64,000 bases of DNA from Homarus americanus (taxonomy: Eukaryota; Arthropoda; Malacostraca; Decapoda; Nephropidae): assembly GCF_018991925.1 (NCBI RefSeq), contig NW_024756914.1, positions 5,059,375 to 5,123,374 on the forward strand, read 5' to 3'. This document shows positions 1 to 12,009 of the stretch, in pieces. Numbering within the stretch: position 1 is the stretch's first letter; each line of letters begins with the position of its first letter. Under the pieces are notes generated by a model that saw only the letters and a list, made by a program, of their open reading frames with translations, had not been told where the DNA came from and made no database searches. Both the position numbers and the translations under genes were made by a program.

Positions 1-185
1 CTCCCCATGTTGGATGCACCCCCCCCCCACAGTCCCAGGTAGTGTGTGAGGGAAGGGGAACTTGACACTGCTCTTACAGTCTTCCTGGTGGGCGGGTCAC
101 AGGGGGGATGTCCAGCCCCCGTAGCTGCCGGCAGACCAGGGTCCTGTTACATGGCCCGGGTAATGTGCAGGACATCTAGTACCTC
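1..185. other. Unannotated leading sequence
   Basis: I see no open frame, RNA gene or repeat structure here beyond a short C run near position 22. Confidence 0.3.
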
Positions 186-580
186 CAAACTGAATTGATT
201 TTGAATTGATACTAATATTAAACAGTTTATTTAGCCACACAACACAGATACAGAGTGGGTAATAATAACAATATTAACATGGCTGAGCCAGTTGAGAACC
301 TGAGCTGCACCTGATATATACTATACATTTATCTCAAGGAAGTATTATGTAACATTTAGTATCATCTGGAATAGTCCAATAGCATGGTGGTAATAAGAAC
401 ATGGGGAGGAGGTGGTGGTGGTGGGTAGGGGAGGAAGGGAGATGGAATTGATACTAATATTGAAACAGTTTATTTAGCCACACAACACAGATACAGAGTG
501 GATAATAATAACAATATTAACATGGCTGAGCCAGTTGAGAACCTGAGCTCTCTTTGAGGCACCTGATATATACTATACAT
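186..580 (-). repeat. Dispersed repeat A, two tandem copies
   Basis: About 105 bp starting at TTGATACTAATATT near 195 recurs at about 445-550, roughly 250 bp later. The block continues into a stretch ending CACCTGATATATACTATAC. Related copies lie at 18594-18900, 30602-30735 (opposite orientation) and, diverged, at 31705-31800. Read on the minus strand the unit ends with GGCTAAATAAACTG, which contains an AATAAA signal, so it resembles the 3' end of a retroelement or transcript. No coding capacity was found. The parent element is not identified. Confidence 0.7.
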
Positions 581-967
581 TTATGGGGGAGCAGTACAAC
601 CTGGCTTGTACAGTAATAAGGTTTAACAAGAGACCTCCAATGAAAAGCATAACACAACCTTCACTAGAACAGATATACAGTCACCTGCACGTACACCTGA
701 CACTGGCTGACGCGTATTGTGATATGTGGCACCTCTGTGTTTATTTACATCGTATTAAAACTACCAGGAATGGCCCCTAAGGAACCTCACAATAGTAGCC
801 AGACTGAGGATGTGAGATAAACATTACACACTACTACATAAAAGATCAACTGAGGACTAGAGAATAATTATGTTACCTGGTAATAAATCATCCTACCCTA
901 ACATAACATAACAAACAACATTTAACCTACTAATGCTTGAGAGTGTGTTTTACACCTAGTGAAGCCT
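581..967. other. Flank of dispersed repeat A, no gene seen
   Basis: The first 50 bases (GGGGGAGCAGTACAACCTGG onward) recur at 18838-18890, so they belong to the dispersed repeat. The remaining sequence is AT-rich with only a 65-codon open frame that has no recognisable feature. Confidence 0.4.
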
Positions 968-983
968 GACACACACACACACG

Positions 984-1018
<35 letters not shown>
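968..1018. repeat. (CA)n microsatellite
   Basis: Alternating CA with single interruptions (CG, TA). Confidence 0.9.
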
Positions 1019-1021
<3 letters not shown>

Positions 1022-1119
1022 AACTGCCTAATGGAGGACCACTCACTGTTGTCCCTTGTTACTGCGTTTTGCTCCAGGAGGCGACGCTGACGACGGCTGG
1101 TGAATCTTGCACATCTCCC

Positions 1120-2470
1120 CACACTTCAACACACATTCCAACACCCCAACACCTCAGAACAACCCCACGCACCCCAACACACTCCCACACAACACCTCAA
1201 CACACTCCCACACAACACCCTCCCACACAACACCTCAACACACTCCCACACAACACCTCAACACACTCCCACACAACACCTCAACACACCTCCACACAAC
1301 ACCTCAACCCACACTCCCACACAACACCTCAACACACTCCCACACACCAACACCTCAACACACTCCCACACAACTTACCTCAACCTCCCCACACAACACC
1401 TCAACACACTCCCACACAACACCTCAACACACCTCCACACAACACCTCAACACACTCCCACACAGCTTACCTCAACACACTCCCACACACAACACCTCAA
1501 CACCTCCCACACAACACCTCCAATACCTCCACACACAACACCTCAACACACCCCCACACACAACACCTCAACACACCCCACACAACACCTCAACACCTCC
1601 CACACACAACACCTCCAACACTTACACTCCCACACAACCACCTCCAACACACTCCCACACAACACCCTCCCACAACCTCAACACCTCCACACAACCTCAA
1701 CACACCTCCACACAACACCTCAACACACTCCCACACAACACCTCAACATACCTCCCACACAACACCTCAACACCTCCCACACAACACCTCAACACCTCCC
1801 CACACAACACCTCAACACACCTCCACACAACACCTCAACACACTCCCACCCCAACTTACCTCAACACACTCCACCTCAACACTCCCTGGCCTCAGCTTAC
1901 CTCCCACACACTGGCACTCCTTTACCCCACTCCCACCCCACAACACCTCAACACACTCCCACAACACCTCAACGCCACACAACACCTCCAACACACTCCC
2001 ACACAACCCCACCTCAACACTCCCACACAACACCTCAACACTCCCACACAACACCCCAAGCACTCCCACACAGCACCTCCAACACACTCCCACACAACAC
2101 CTCAACACACTCCCACACAGCTTACCCCAACACACTCCCCACACAACACCTCAACACACTCCCACACAACACCTCAACACACCTCCACACACAACACCTC
2201 AACACACTCCCACAACACCTCAACACACCTCCACACAACACCTCAACCTGCCTTCATACAACACCTCAGAACAACCCAACACACTCCCACACAACACCTC
2301 AACACACCTCCACACAACACCTCAACACACTCCCACACAACACCTCAACACACCCCCACACAACACCTCAACACACTCCCACACAACACCTCAACACACC
2401 TCCACACAACACCTCAACACACCCCCACACAACACTCCCACACAACACCCCCCACACAACACCCCCACAT
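1120..2470. repeat. Minisatellite, about 23-bp C/A-rich unit
   Basis: About 1.35 kb of imperfect direct repeats built on CACACAACACCTCAACACAC with a CTCC spacer. Unit lengths vary by small deletions, so phase drifts along the array. Three frames stay open over more than 450 codons only because the unit contains no stop triplet. There is no protein-like composition. Confidence 0.95.
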
Positions 2471-2529
2471 TTTTATTCATTATCTATTTTCATGAATTAA
2501 TTTTGATGTTTTCATTACACCATGACTGT

Positions 2530-2815
2530 GTTGTTGTGTATGATGTGGGAAGGGAAGGCAGAAGAGAGAGAGAAGGAAGGAAGGAAATAAGAAGGGAGAA
2601 GGGAAGGGGGTAGGGATAGATGGAAGGCAATGAAGGGGGGAGGAAAAGGAGAGGAAACAAATTAAGGTGTTATGGTGAGTAGTGAAGGAAAGAGGAGGAG
2701 GAAAGTCAGAAGAGAGAAGAAAGGAAGGAAGGAAGGAAGGAGGAAAGTCAGAAGAAAGAGGGAAGGAAGGAAGGAGAGGGACCAGATTTAAGTGGAGGGA
2801 GGGAGGGGAGATGAG
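2530..2815. repeat. Polypurine low-complexity tract
   Basis: GGAAGGAAGG and AGAGGAGGAAAG words dominate the plus strand. I see no gene. Confidence 0.8.
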
Positions 2816-2831
2816 TGAACTTCTTCCTGGA

Positions 2832-3536
2832 TGCCACCATGAACATCTACCATGAACATCTACCATGAACATCTACCATGAACACTACCATGAACAATAC
2901 CATGAACACTACCATAAACACTACCATGAACACTACCATGAACACTACCATAAATACTACCATGAACACTACCATAAATACTACCATAAATACTACCATG
3001 AACACTACCATAAATACTACCATGAACACTACCATAAGTACTACCATAAATACTACCATAAACACTACCATAAACACTACCATGAACACTACCATAAATA
3101 CTCCCATAAACACTACCATAAACACTACCATGAACACTACCATAAACACTACCATGAACACTACCATAAACACTACCATGAACACTACCATGAACACTAC
3201 CATGAACACTACCATGAACACTACCATGAACACTACCATAAATACTACCATGAACACTACCATAAACACTACCATAAACACTACCATGAACACTACCATG
3301 AACACTACCATAAACACTACCATGAACACTACCATAAACACTACCATAAACACTACCATGAACACTACCATAGACACTACCATGAACACTACCATGAACA
3401 CTACCATGAACATCTACCATAAACACTACCATGAATATCTACCATGAACATCTACCATGACCACTACCATAAACACTACCATGAACATCAACCATGAACA
3501 CTACCATGAACACTACCATGAACACTACCATAAACC
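2832..3536. repeat. Minisatellite, 12-bp unit ACCATGAACACT
   Basis: About 700 bp of near-perfect 12-mers alternating between ACCATGAACACT and ACCATAAACACT or ACCATAAATACT, with a few ATCT variants at the edges. Because 12 is a multiple of three, several frames on both strands stay open, but each just repeats four residues. Confidence 0.97.
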
Positions 3537-4081
3537 ATAAGTCACATTCACCTCGTCTCACCTGCAACACCTGTATCCGAGACACCTGTGGCCTGGCATC
3601 ACCTGTCACACAACAAACGGCAGAAACGGACGACTCACCTGTAGTGCCGGTGTGCAGGTAATTGAGCGATGCATTAATTGCCCCAGGTGAGTCACTGACG
3701 TACACCGGGCCTTTAGACCATTATACCTGTTGATCATAACCGTGTGTGTAGCTCCTGTATGGCGAGTGTTCGTCTGGCGTTGCTTATTGCTCCTACTAGC
3801 GTTCGGTTGTTATTGGTGGGGAAGTGATGGAGTGTTTATATTGGCGAAGTTATGTGATGTGGTGCGTCACTTAGCCCTTCCTTCTCCCCTTCCCTCCCTC
3901 CCGCTGCGCCACTATTAGGAGCCATAAATCTCAACAGGTGCGTGGCGGGCACCTTTAGTGTTCACCGGAGCTCAAGTCTACCACACACTACTCTGACTCA
4001 ACCTACAGTTTCCCGTTTCCTTAATTATTATTTTGTTTTGTTTTTTGTTGTCGAAGTGAGATGTCAGAGTGAGCTGCTGGC
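3537..4081. other. Non-repetitive stretch, no gene recognised
   Basis: This 545-bp segment separates two arrays. It has short open frames only and no recognisable domain, RNA gene or repeat. Confidence 0.3.
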
Positions 4082-4262
4082 CCTTCAGAGAGCTTGGTTA
4101 CCTGACCACTCAGAGAGCTTGATTACTTGTTCACTCAGAAAGCTTGGTTACCTGGCCACTCGGAGAACTTGGTTACCTGCCACACAGAGAGCTTGGTTAC
4201 CTGCCACACAGAGCTTGGTTACTTGGCCACTCAGAGAGCTTGATTACCTGGCCACATAGAGC
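4082..4262. repeat. Tandem repeat, about 24-bp unit
   Basis: About seven imperfect copies of CAGAGAGCTTGGTTACCTG followed by a variable CCAC segment. Confidence 0.9.
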
Positions 4263-4324
4263 TGTCTCACGGAACATAAACTTTATTTGAAACTGAAGAC
4301 GTAAAGTTAGAATTTTGGAAGAGG

Positions 4325-4880
4325 CGTAAAGTGTTGGCAGGGTGAGGGTGTGTTGGCAGGGTGAGGGTGTGTTGGCGGGGTGAGGGTGTGTTGGCGGGGT
4401 GAGGGTGTGTTGACAGGGTGAGGGTGTGTTGGCAGGGTGAGGATGTGTTGACAGGGTGAGGGTGTGTTGACAGGGTGAGGGTGTTGGCAGGAGTGAGGTG
4501 TGTTGGCAGGGGTGAGGTGTGTTGGCGGGGTGAAGTGTGTTGGCAGGATGAGATGTGTTGGCAGGATGGGGGTGTGTTGACTTGGGGTGAGGTGTGTTGT
4601 TGGCAGGGGGTGAAGTGTGTTGGCAGGAGTGAGGTGTGTTGGCGAGGTGAGGTGTGTGTGAGGTGAGGTGTGTTGTAGAATGAGGTGTATTGCTTGAGGA
4701 GTGAGTGTGTTGGCGGGTTGAGTGTGTTGACCCAGGGTGAGTGTGTTGGCAGAGTTGAGGTGTGTTGACAGAGTGAGGTGTGTGGCAGGGTGAGGGTGTG
4801 TGTGGCAGGATGGGGGTGTGTTGGCAGAGATGAGTGTGTTGAGGCAGATGTGTTGACAGGAGGTGTGTGGCAGGAGAGTG
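4325..4880. repeat. Minisatellite, about 19-bp unit GTGTGTTGGCAGGGTGAGG
   Basis: Direct repeats that are regular at the left end and degenerate to the right, where GGTGTGTTG cores remain. Minus-strand frames of more than 230 codons are repeat artefacts. Confidence 0.93.
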
Positions 4881-5169
4881 AGATAATGTTAACGGGAAGT
4901 GAAGTGTAATGGCAGAAATGAGGTTGTGTGATAAGACGAAAGAGTGTGTTAACAAGATGAAAGAGAGAAGCGATAATACCCACACCCTAGGAGATGTGAC
5001 TGGCTTACAGAGGGTAGATTAGCTACCTGAACCTCAGGTTGGGATTGGAGCTAAGTTTGGTTCCTGTCCTCATGAAGCTTCATATTCATAAAGTAAGTTC
5101 AGTTTTGTCATATTTTGTGTCATACTACCATTTAACGGTTAAATGAGTAATTCAGTTGGGTCTTGACAC
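4881..5169. other. Non-repetitive stretch, no gene recognised
   Basis: This holds short open frames only, and no motif, RNA gene or repeat was seen. Confidence 0.3.
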
Positions 5170-5420
5170 TGAGGGTGGTATCACTTCACACTGCCACACA
5201 GGACAGAGGTTCATACACAAAGAAATACATCATATTCATTAACAGTATATATAGGTCAGAGTCATGTGGGTGATATCACTGTTCACTGCCACACAGGACA
5301 GAGGTTCATACACAAAGAAATACATCATATTCATTAACAGTATATATAGGTCAGAGTCATGTGGGTGATATCACTGTTCGCTGCCATGCAAGACAGTGGT
5401 TCATATGCAGTATAAATCAT
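5170..5420. repeat. 95-bp tandem repeat, about 2.5 copies
   Basis: The word GACAGAGGTTCATACAC recurs at intervals of 95 bp (near 5202 and 5297, and as a variant near 5392), with near-identical flanks. The array directly adjoins the 3' end of the minus-strand LINE remnant. Confidence 0.85.
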
Positions 5421-5439
5421 ATTCTATTTGAGGACTAGA

Positions 5440-6020
5440 CAGCAAGAATGTCCCCAAGCACCCCCGATTCAATTTAGTAATTACATAGTTCATGATACAA
5501 TAAGCCAGGTGGCCTGAAGTCCTTGACAGTGTCACATTCAATAATATAGTGTTCAAGTGTATGCTTTAAAAGTTTATCACAAAGTTTACATGCTGAGTGT
5601 TCCGGTATGGGTACAGCGTCACTAACTTGCCAGATGTGTCTGTATCCTAGTCTAATTCTGGCCACGACTACATCACATTGTCTGGTTCTGTCCTTATGCT
5701 GGCCATACCGGTCCCTCTTGTCACAAAATTTGTCATATTTACTAATGCTACAACTGCCAGGTCTCTCTGCATTTCTCACTTCTTCTAGATCAGAGTTCAT
5801 GATTCTGACTTGAATGTTTTTAAGTACAGCATTGGACAGGCCAAGGTCACGGTCAACATTTTCTTTCTTACCTGCCTCATTGGCCAGTCTATCAGCACGG
5901 TCATGATACCTAATTAATTCCAACATGGGACAGAATCCACACAAACTCAATACGAAAGTTGTTCTCATTGGCAGTTATCACATTTCTTTTAATATCACAG
6001 ATAACTTTAGACATTGAGCC
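5440..6020 (-). pseudogene. LINE remnant: RNase H and C-terminal zinc-knuckle region
   Basis: A minus-strand frame from 5968 to 5474 contains HDRADRLANEA, which matches the last conserved block of the ribonuclease H domain carried by R1/I-type non-LTR retrotransposons. It is followed by VVARIRLGYRHIWQ and a C-x2-C...H-x4-C pattern (ACKLCDKLLKHTLEHYIIEC). This is the usual C-terminal order of such LINEs. The preceding RNase H strand (EFVWILSHVGIN) is in another minus-strand frame that ends near 5910, so the copy has a frameshift. There is no reverse transcriptase upstream, so the copy is 5'-truncated at about 6020. In life the enzyme would remove RNA from RNA-DNA hybrids during target-primed insertion. 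This copy is dead. The clade assignment is inferred from domain order only. Confidence 0.8.
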
Positions 6021-6338
6021 TGACGGAGTGGGGATGATAGATTGGGGTGGGTGGAGAGGGATGACGCCTACTGAGATGTCCAGGAGGGCTCGTAAAGTGA
6101 TTGGGAGACTTGGAGATGAAGATGGGGGAGGAATAGGGGTGAGGGGAAGAAGAGGGAAGGTGGTAGCAGGAGGAGGGGGAGATAGGGGAGGATGTAGAGG
6201 AGAAGATGAAGATAAAGGGATGGAGGATGGGTGATAGGAGATGATACGGGTGATAGGAGGAGGAGATAGGGGAAGAGGTGGAGAGAGGTAGGCCAGGAGG
6301 TTAAGGAGGTCACAACAAGAGGCTTTCCTCCCCTCTAT
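6021..6338. repeat. G-rich polypurine low-complexity tract
   Basis: Repeated GGAGGAG and GGGGAGATAGGGG words. The open frames here are compositional. Confidence 0.7.
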
Positions 6339-6348
6339 TGTCCAGTTG
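6339..6348. repeat. Target-site duplication of SINE 1A, left copy (right copy 6657-6666)
   Basis: TGTCCAGTTG is repeated exactly on both sides of the SINE, right after the A tail on the 3' side. Confidence 0.88.
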
Positions 6349-6656
6349 GGGACGCTGGTGGAGCGGTACCGCTCTTGCCTCGCAAGCAAGATGTCACGGG
6401 TTCGATTCCCGGGCAGCAATGAAGGTACCTGGTGTAAATCGAAAGTTGCGAATTCGTATTCAGGGACAAGTTGTTGGAGCTTCCAATAACTTGCTTAGAC
6501 ATAAAACCATTGACTCTTCAGGCTTCTACGCCCTTAACTCATGAGACATAAGGCAAGCATAAAAAAACTTAGCATGCTTCCCTGTTGGGCACTGTAAACG
6601 CTTCTGCGCTTCACCTTACACAAGGATGTAGGGGAGTGACCAATGAAAAAAAAAAA
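6349..6656 (+). mobile_element. tRNA-derived SINE, family 1, copy A
   Basis: The head has an RNA polymerase III A box (TGGTGGAGCGG, 6356-6366) and B box (GGTTCGATTCC, 6399-6409). A tRNA-unrelated body follows (AAGTTGCGAATTCGTATTCA, TGGAGCTTCCAATAACTTG, CCTTACACAAGGATGTAGGG) and it ends in an A-rich tail. The identical architecture recurs at 34789-35173. The insert is bounded by TGTCCAGTTG at 6339-6348 and again at 6657-6666, a 10-bp target-site duplication. SINEs of this type are non-coding and are mobilised by a LINE partner. The 68-codon frame inside is not a gene. Confidence 0.92.
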
Positions 6657-6666
6657 TGTCCAGTTG

Positions 6667-6811
6667 TCCCCTCTGACCTCACACGACCTGGGAAGAGGAG
6701 GAGTAGGGAGGTGAGGGTGTTCAAAGGGGAGAGGGAGGAAGAGCGGATATCAGGGTGGAGGAGTACTCGTGGTATGAGGAGGAAGAGGAGGGTGTGAGGA
6801 AGTGTTGCTCA
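6667..6811. other. Purine-rich flank, no gene
   Basis: GAGGAGGAAGAG-type low complexity continues after the SINE. Confidence 0.4.
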
Positions 6812-6873
6812 AGTAGTAGTAGTAGTAGTAGAAGTAGTAGTAGCAGTAGTAGAAGTAGCAGCAGCAGTAGTAA
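6812..6873. repeat. (GTA)n / (GCA)n microsatellite
   Basis: Trinucleotide run AGTAGTAGTAG with AGCAGCAG variants. Confidence 0.9.
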
Positions 6874-6962
6874 TAGAAGAAATATCCAAAACATTCTCGA
6901 TTTATGAAGAAAACTTAAATATTAATCATAAATTTCCCCTAAACAGAACAATATTCCCCTTA

Positions 6963-6963
<1 letters not shown>

Positions 6964-7000
<37 letters not shown>
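6964..7000. repeat. (CA)n microsatellite
   Basis: Uninterrupted CA dinucleotides. Confidence 0.95.
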
Positions 7001-7001
<1 letters not shown>

Positions 7002-7192
7002 CGTAAACTAACCGACCGACCCACTGTGACGTTAGATACCCGCCAACGTGAGATAAATAAATGATGAACTCGTATTTACAGGCGTCTAAAATACACCTTG
7101 AAGTAACTACGTATGTTAGAATGGTTTTAATGCACAGGTGAGTGGCTGGACAGGTGTGATATGCTGGTGACTAATTATGACTTCTGTATATT

Positions 7193-7193
<1 letters not shown>

Positions 7194-7247
<54 letters not shown>
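7194..7247. repeat. (CT)n microsatellite
   Basis: Uninterrupted TC dinucleotides, abutting a long purine-rich tract on the same strand. Confidence 0.95.
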
Positions 7248-7249
<2 letters not shown>

Positions 7250-8090
7250 TGGGGAGAGAGGTAGGGAAGGGGAAAGAATGGGGAAGAGGCTGGGAGAGAG
7301 AAGTGAGAGGGAAAGAATGGGAGACATGAGAGGGGCTGGGAAAGAAGTGGAAAGGAGAGAGAGTGGGATGGAAGAGGCAAGCTGAGAGTGGCGGGAGATA
7401 AAAGGAGGGGAGAAGGAAACGGGAAATAAAAGATAGGGAGAGAAAGAGGGATAAAAGGAGAAAAGAAGAAGAGGAGAAGGAGGAGGAAGATGAGAGAGTA
7501 AAGAAGATATGAGGTGTAGGGTGAAGAGGAGAGGAGGAGAACAGGGGGAGGAGTGAGAGGGGAGGGAGTGTGAGGAGGGGGAGGAGAGAGGGTGTGAGAG
7601 AGAGGAATGTGGGGGAGGGAGGAGGTGAGGAATGGTCTTGGAGGGGAGGGAGACAGAGAGAGAATGATGAAGAAGACGAAGACGGAGGCAAAGAGAAACA
7701 GAAGGAAGTGGGGTGGACGATGTTGCATAGATATGGAAATTCATGAATTATAATGGTGCAAATTGCGAATAATGTATATTGATGGAGATAAACAGACAAT
7801 ACCCGGGAGAGAGGGATGAGTGGGGAGAGGGACGAGTGGGGAGAGAGGGACGAGTGGGGGAGAGGGACGAGTGGGGAGAGAGGGATGAGTGGGGGAGAGG
7901 GACAGAGTGGGATGAGTGGGGGAGAGAGAAAGGTAGTGTGGCGTGGAAGGGAGAGAAGGAGGAGGAGGGGGAAGCAGAGGTAGTGTGTGGAGAAAGGAGG
8001 GAGGGAGGAGGGGGAGGAGGGAGGGAGGAAGGAAGGAAGGATGCAATCGACACCGTGTTTGCACATCAGACGGAATATTATATCAAGTAG
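7248..8090. repeat. Polypurine tract with GGGACGAGTGGGGAGAGA repeats
   Basis: More than 800 bp of almost pure purine on the plus strand. At 7805-7930 it contains a short-period direct repeat built on GACGAGTGGGGAGAG. Such mirror-like polypurine tracts can adopt triplex structure (general knowledge). The long minus-strand open frames are Ser/Pro/Leu-rich products of this composition. Confidence 0.85.
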
Positions 8091-8470
8091 GGGAGGTGTA
8101 GTGGGGTGTCACGTGCTGGTGGAAGGGGGGAAGGGTTAGTTACTAGGGTACGGTGGTGGGAGGGAGGAGGGGGTGGAGGTAGTGAACTAGAATGAACACT
8201 TAACCGCCATCACATCATCGTCACACTCAAAATAACAGCGCGTAACAGGACGTAACATCAAGTAACACTATATGAAATTGTAGCGGAACTGAGATCTTGA
8301 TGAGGCAACTGGTTGGAGTACTGGTGGGAGGGTGGGAGGGCAGGTGGGAGAGGAGGAGGAGAACTATCAATCATTTATAACCTAACACCGTATCGGAGGT
8401 GAGTTCATTGGATACAGTCATTAATACTCTGTAACACCACGTCCCATCTCTCCTCCCCTCCTGTCTCTCA
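8091..8470. other. Non-repetitive stretch, no gene recognised
   Basis: This holds GGTGGGAGGG-type words and short unique sequence. No feature can be supported. Confidence 0.3.
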
Positions 8471-10935
8471 TCCTTGTAACTGTGTTCTCCTTGTACCTGT
8501 TCTCCCTTGACCTGTGTCTACCTGTGTCTCCCTTGTACCTGTGTGTGTCCTTGTACCTGTGTGTCTCCCTTGTACCTGTGTGTGTCTCCCCTTGTACCTG
8601 TGTCTCCCTTGTACCTGTGTCCCTGCACCTGTGTGTGCCCCCACCTGTGTGTGTCCCCCCTTGCACCTGTGTGTCCTCCCCTTGCACCTGTGTGTGTCCC
8701 TTGCACCTGTGTGTCCCCTGCACCTGTGTGTGTCCCTTGCACCCGTGTGTGTCCCCCTGCACCCAGGTGTCCCCTTTGTACCCAGGTGTGTCCCTTGGTA
8801 CCTGTGTGTGTCTCCCTTGTAATTGTGTGTCTCCCTTGTACCTGTGTGCAGGCCCCTCAGCACCTGTGTGTACCCCTTGTACCTGTGTGTGTCTCCTTGT
8901 ACCTGTGTGTGTCTCCCCACCTGTGTGTGTCTCCCCTTGTACCTGTGTGTCTCCCCTTGTACCTGTGTGTGTCTCCCTTTGTACCTGTGTGTGTCTCCCT
9001 CTTGTGTACCTGTGTGTGTGTCTCCCCACCTGTGTGTGTGTCTCCCCTTGCACCTGTGTGTGTCTCCCCAGGACCAGGTGTGTGTCCCCTTGCACCTGTG
9101 TGTCTCTCCCTTGTACCTGTGTGTGTCCCCTTGCACCAGGTGTGTCCCTTGCACCTGGTGGGGTGTGTGTCTCCCCTGCACCTGTGTGTCTCTCCCTTGT
9201 ACCTGTGTGTGTCTCCCCTGTACCTGTGTGTGTGTCTCCCTGCACCTGTGTGTCTCTCTCCCTTGTACCTGTGTGTCTCTCCCCTTGTACCTGTGTGTGT
9301 TCCTTTGTACCTGTGTGTGTCTCCTTGTACCTGTGTGTTCCCCTTGTAACTGTGTGTCTCTCCCTTGTACCTGTGTGGGTGTCTCCCTTGTACCTGTGTG
9401 TCTCTCCCCTTGTACCTGTGTGTGTCTCACCTGTACCTGTGTGTGTCTCCCCTTGTACCTGTGTGTGTCCCTTGTACCTGTGTGTGTCTCCCCAGACCTG
9501 TGTGTCTCCCCACCTGCGTGTGTCTCCTTGCACTCCAGGTCTCCCTTGTACCTGTGTGTGTCTCTCCCCAGGCCCTGTGTGTGTCTCCCTTGTACCTGTG
9601 TGTGTCTCCCTTTGTACCTGTGTGTCTCCCTTTGTACCTGTGTGTGTCTCCTTGTACCTGTGTGTGTCTCCCCTTTGTAACTGTGTGTGTCTCCCTTGTA
9701 CCTGTGTGTGTCTCCCTTGTAACTGTGTGTGTCTCCCTTGTACCCGTAGTCTCTCCCTTGTGCCTGTGTGTGTCCCTTGTGCCTGTGTGTGTCTCCCTTG
9801 TACCTGTGTGTGTCTCCCTTGTACCTGTGTGTGTCTCCCTTGTACCTGTGTGTGTGTCTCTCAGAATCTGTGTGTGTCTCCCTTGTACCTGTGTGTGTCT
9901 CCTTGTACCTGTGTGTGTCTCCCCAGGACCTGTGTGTCTCCCTTGCACCTGTGTGTGTCTCCCTAACTGTGTGTGTCCCTTGTATCTGTGTGTGTAACTC
10001 CCTTGTACCCTGTGTGTGTCCCCTTGCACCTGTGTGTACCCTTTGCACCACAGTGTGTCTCCTCTTTGCACCTGTGTGTGTGTTCCCTTGCACCTGTGTG
10101 TGTCTCCCCACCTGTGTGTGTCTCCCTTGCACTGTGTGTGTCCCCTTGTAACTCACTGTGTGTGTCTCCCTGTACCTGTGTGTGTCTCCCCTTGTACCCG
10201 TGTGTGTCTCCCTGGCACCTGTGTGTGTCTCCCTGCACCTGTGTGTGTCTCCCTTGTACCTGTGTGTCTCCCTTTGTACCCGTGTGCGTCTCCCTTGTAC
10301 CTGTGTGTGTCTCCCTTTGTACCCAGGTGTTCTCCCTTGTACCTGTGTGTGTCTCCCCAGGCACCTGCTGTGTGTGCCCTTGCACCAGGTGTGTCTCCCC
10401 TGTAACCGTGTGTGTGTCCCCAGACCTGTGTGTGTCCCCTTGTACCTGTGTGTGTCTCCCTTTGTAATCTGTGTGTGTCTCCCCCTGTACCTGTGTGTGT
10501 GTCTCCCCTTTGTAAATTGTGTGTGGGGTTCCCTTGTACCTGTGTGTGTGTCTCCCTTGCACCTGTGTGTCCCCTTGTACCTGTGTGTGTGTCTCCCTTG
10601 TACCCGTGTGTGTCTCCCCTTGTACCTGTGTGTGTCTCCCCACCTGTGTGTCTCCCCTTGTACCTGCAGGTGTGTCTCCCTTGTACCTGTGTGTGTCTCC
10701 TTGTACCTGTGTGTGTCTCCTTTGCACTCAGGTGTGTCTCCCTTGTACCTGTGCAAGGTCTCCCTTGTACCTGTGTGTGTCTCCCTTTGTACCTGTGTGT
10801 CCCCTTGTACCTGTGTGTGTCTCCCTTGTAACTGTGTGTGTGTCTCCCTTGTACCTGTGTGTGTCTCCCTGTACCTGTGTCCTCCCTTGTACCTGTGTCT
10901 CTCCCTTTGCACCTGTGTCTCCCCTTGCACTGTGT
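8471..10935. repeat. 2.5-kb minisatellite, about 21-bp unit
   Basis: The unit core is CTTGTACCTGTGTGTGTCTC, with alternates CTTGCACCTGTG and CCCCAGGACCTGTG. Small insertions and deletions shift the phase often, so open frames of up to 820 codons appear on both strands. They consist only of Cys/Val/Leu/Pro or His/Thr/Gly/Arg repeats. The right edge is sharp: it changes to an unrelated unit near 10935. Confidence 0.96.
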
Positions 10936-11605
10936 CTCCCCTCTACCGTCCATCACCCACCTTCTACCGTCCATCACCCCACTGTCCATCACCCACCTTC
11001 TACCGTCCACCCCCACCCACCGTCCAATCTCACCCACCGTCCATCCACCCCACCGTCCACCCCCACCCACCGTCCATCACCCACCTTCACCGTCCATCAC
11101 CCACCTTCTACCGTCCACCTACCTCTACCGTCCATCACCCACCTTCTACCGTCCATCACCCAATCTTCTACCGTCCATCACCCACCTTCTACCGTCCATC
11201 ACCCACCTTCTACCGTCCATCAATCACCCCCCCACCGTCCACCCCACCCACCGTCCATCACCCACCTTTCTACCCACCCCCCACCCACTGTCCATCACCC
11301 ACCTTCTACTGTCCATCACCCACCTTTCACGTCCACCCCACCTTCTACCGTCCATCACCCACCTTCTACCGTCCATCACCCACTTTCTACTGTCCACCCC
11401 CACCTACCGTCCATCACCCACCTTCTACCGTCCATCACCCACCTTCTACTGTCCATCACCCACCTTCTACCGTCCATCACCCACCTTCTACTGTCCACCC
11501 CCACCCACCGTCCATCACCCACCTTCACTGTCCATCACTCCACCTTCTACCGTCCATCACCCACCTTCTAATACTGTCCATCACCCACTCGTTACCGTCC
11601 ATACA
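10936..11605. repeat. Minisatellite, about 20-bp unit
   Basis: Unit CTACCGTCCATCACCCACCT with CCACCCCCACCCACCGTCCA variants. It abuts the preceding array with essentially no spacer. Confidence 0.95.
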
Positions 11606-11815
11606 TGAAGACTCAACACAGGCGCCAGAGGTGACCTAAGAGAGGTGGTGGGTGGTAGAGAGGCGCCCATGGGCTGAACGTAATAGGGACGCGAGGGACA
11701 TATATTTTTTCTATTCACTAAGTCGAGAAAGTTATTCACTATACTGTTGATGTAACTTAAGTTCTTCATTCACACGTCCTAAAGTTTACCGTCATGAACG
11801 GCTGCCTTGAAATAG
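11606..11815. other. Unique stretch between arrays
   Basis: No gene or repeat was recognised in these roughly 210 bases. Confidence 0.3.
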
Positions 11816-11829
11816 TAGTAATAATAATG

Positions 11830-11871
<42 letters not shown>

Positions 11872-11935
11872 GTAATAATAATAATACAATATTGATAATA
11901 ATAATAATAATAGTAATTTGTAATAATAATATAAT
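11816..11935. repeat. (TAA)n microsatellite
   Basis: ATAATAATAATA run with a few GTA and CAATATTG interruptions. Confidence 0.95.
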
Positions 11936-12009
11936 AAGTGGGGTAGGACGATAGTTTTGAAGGAATATCCAAGCAATGAAGTTCTGAGAGTGTTCGCTGC
12001 ACTGTGCAT

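Noticed and set aside
583..780. 65-codon plus-strand frame with balanced composition
   Set aside because: It begins inside dispersed repeat A, has no recognisable domain and is no longer than chance frames here.
2847..3447. Open frames of about 188 codons in four registers (Met-Val-Val-Phe or His-Tyr-His-Glu repeats)
   Set aside because: A 12-bp unit is divisible by three, so all registers stay open by chance. The repetitive peptides are not evidence of coding.
8468..10930. 820-codon minus-strand and 494-codon plus-strand frames
   Set aside because: These are low-complexity translations of the 21-bp minisatellite with frequent indels. There is no domain, splice structure or codon bias.
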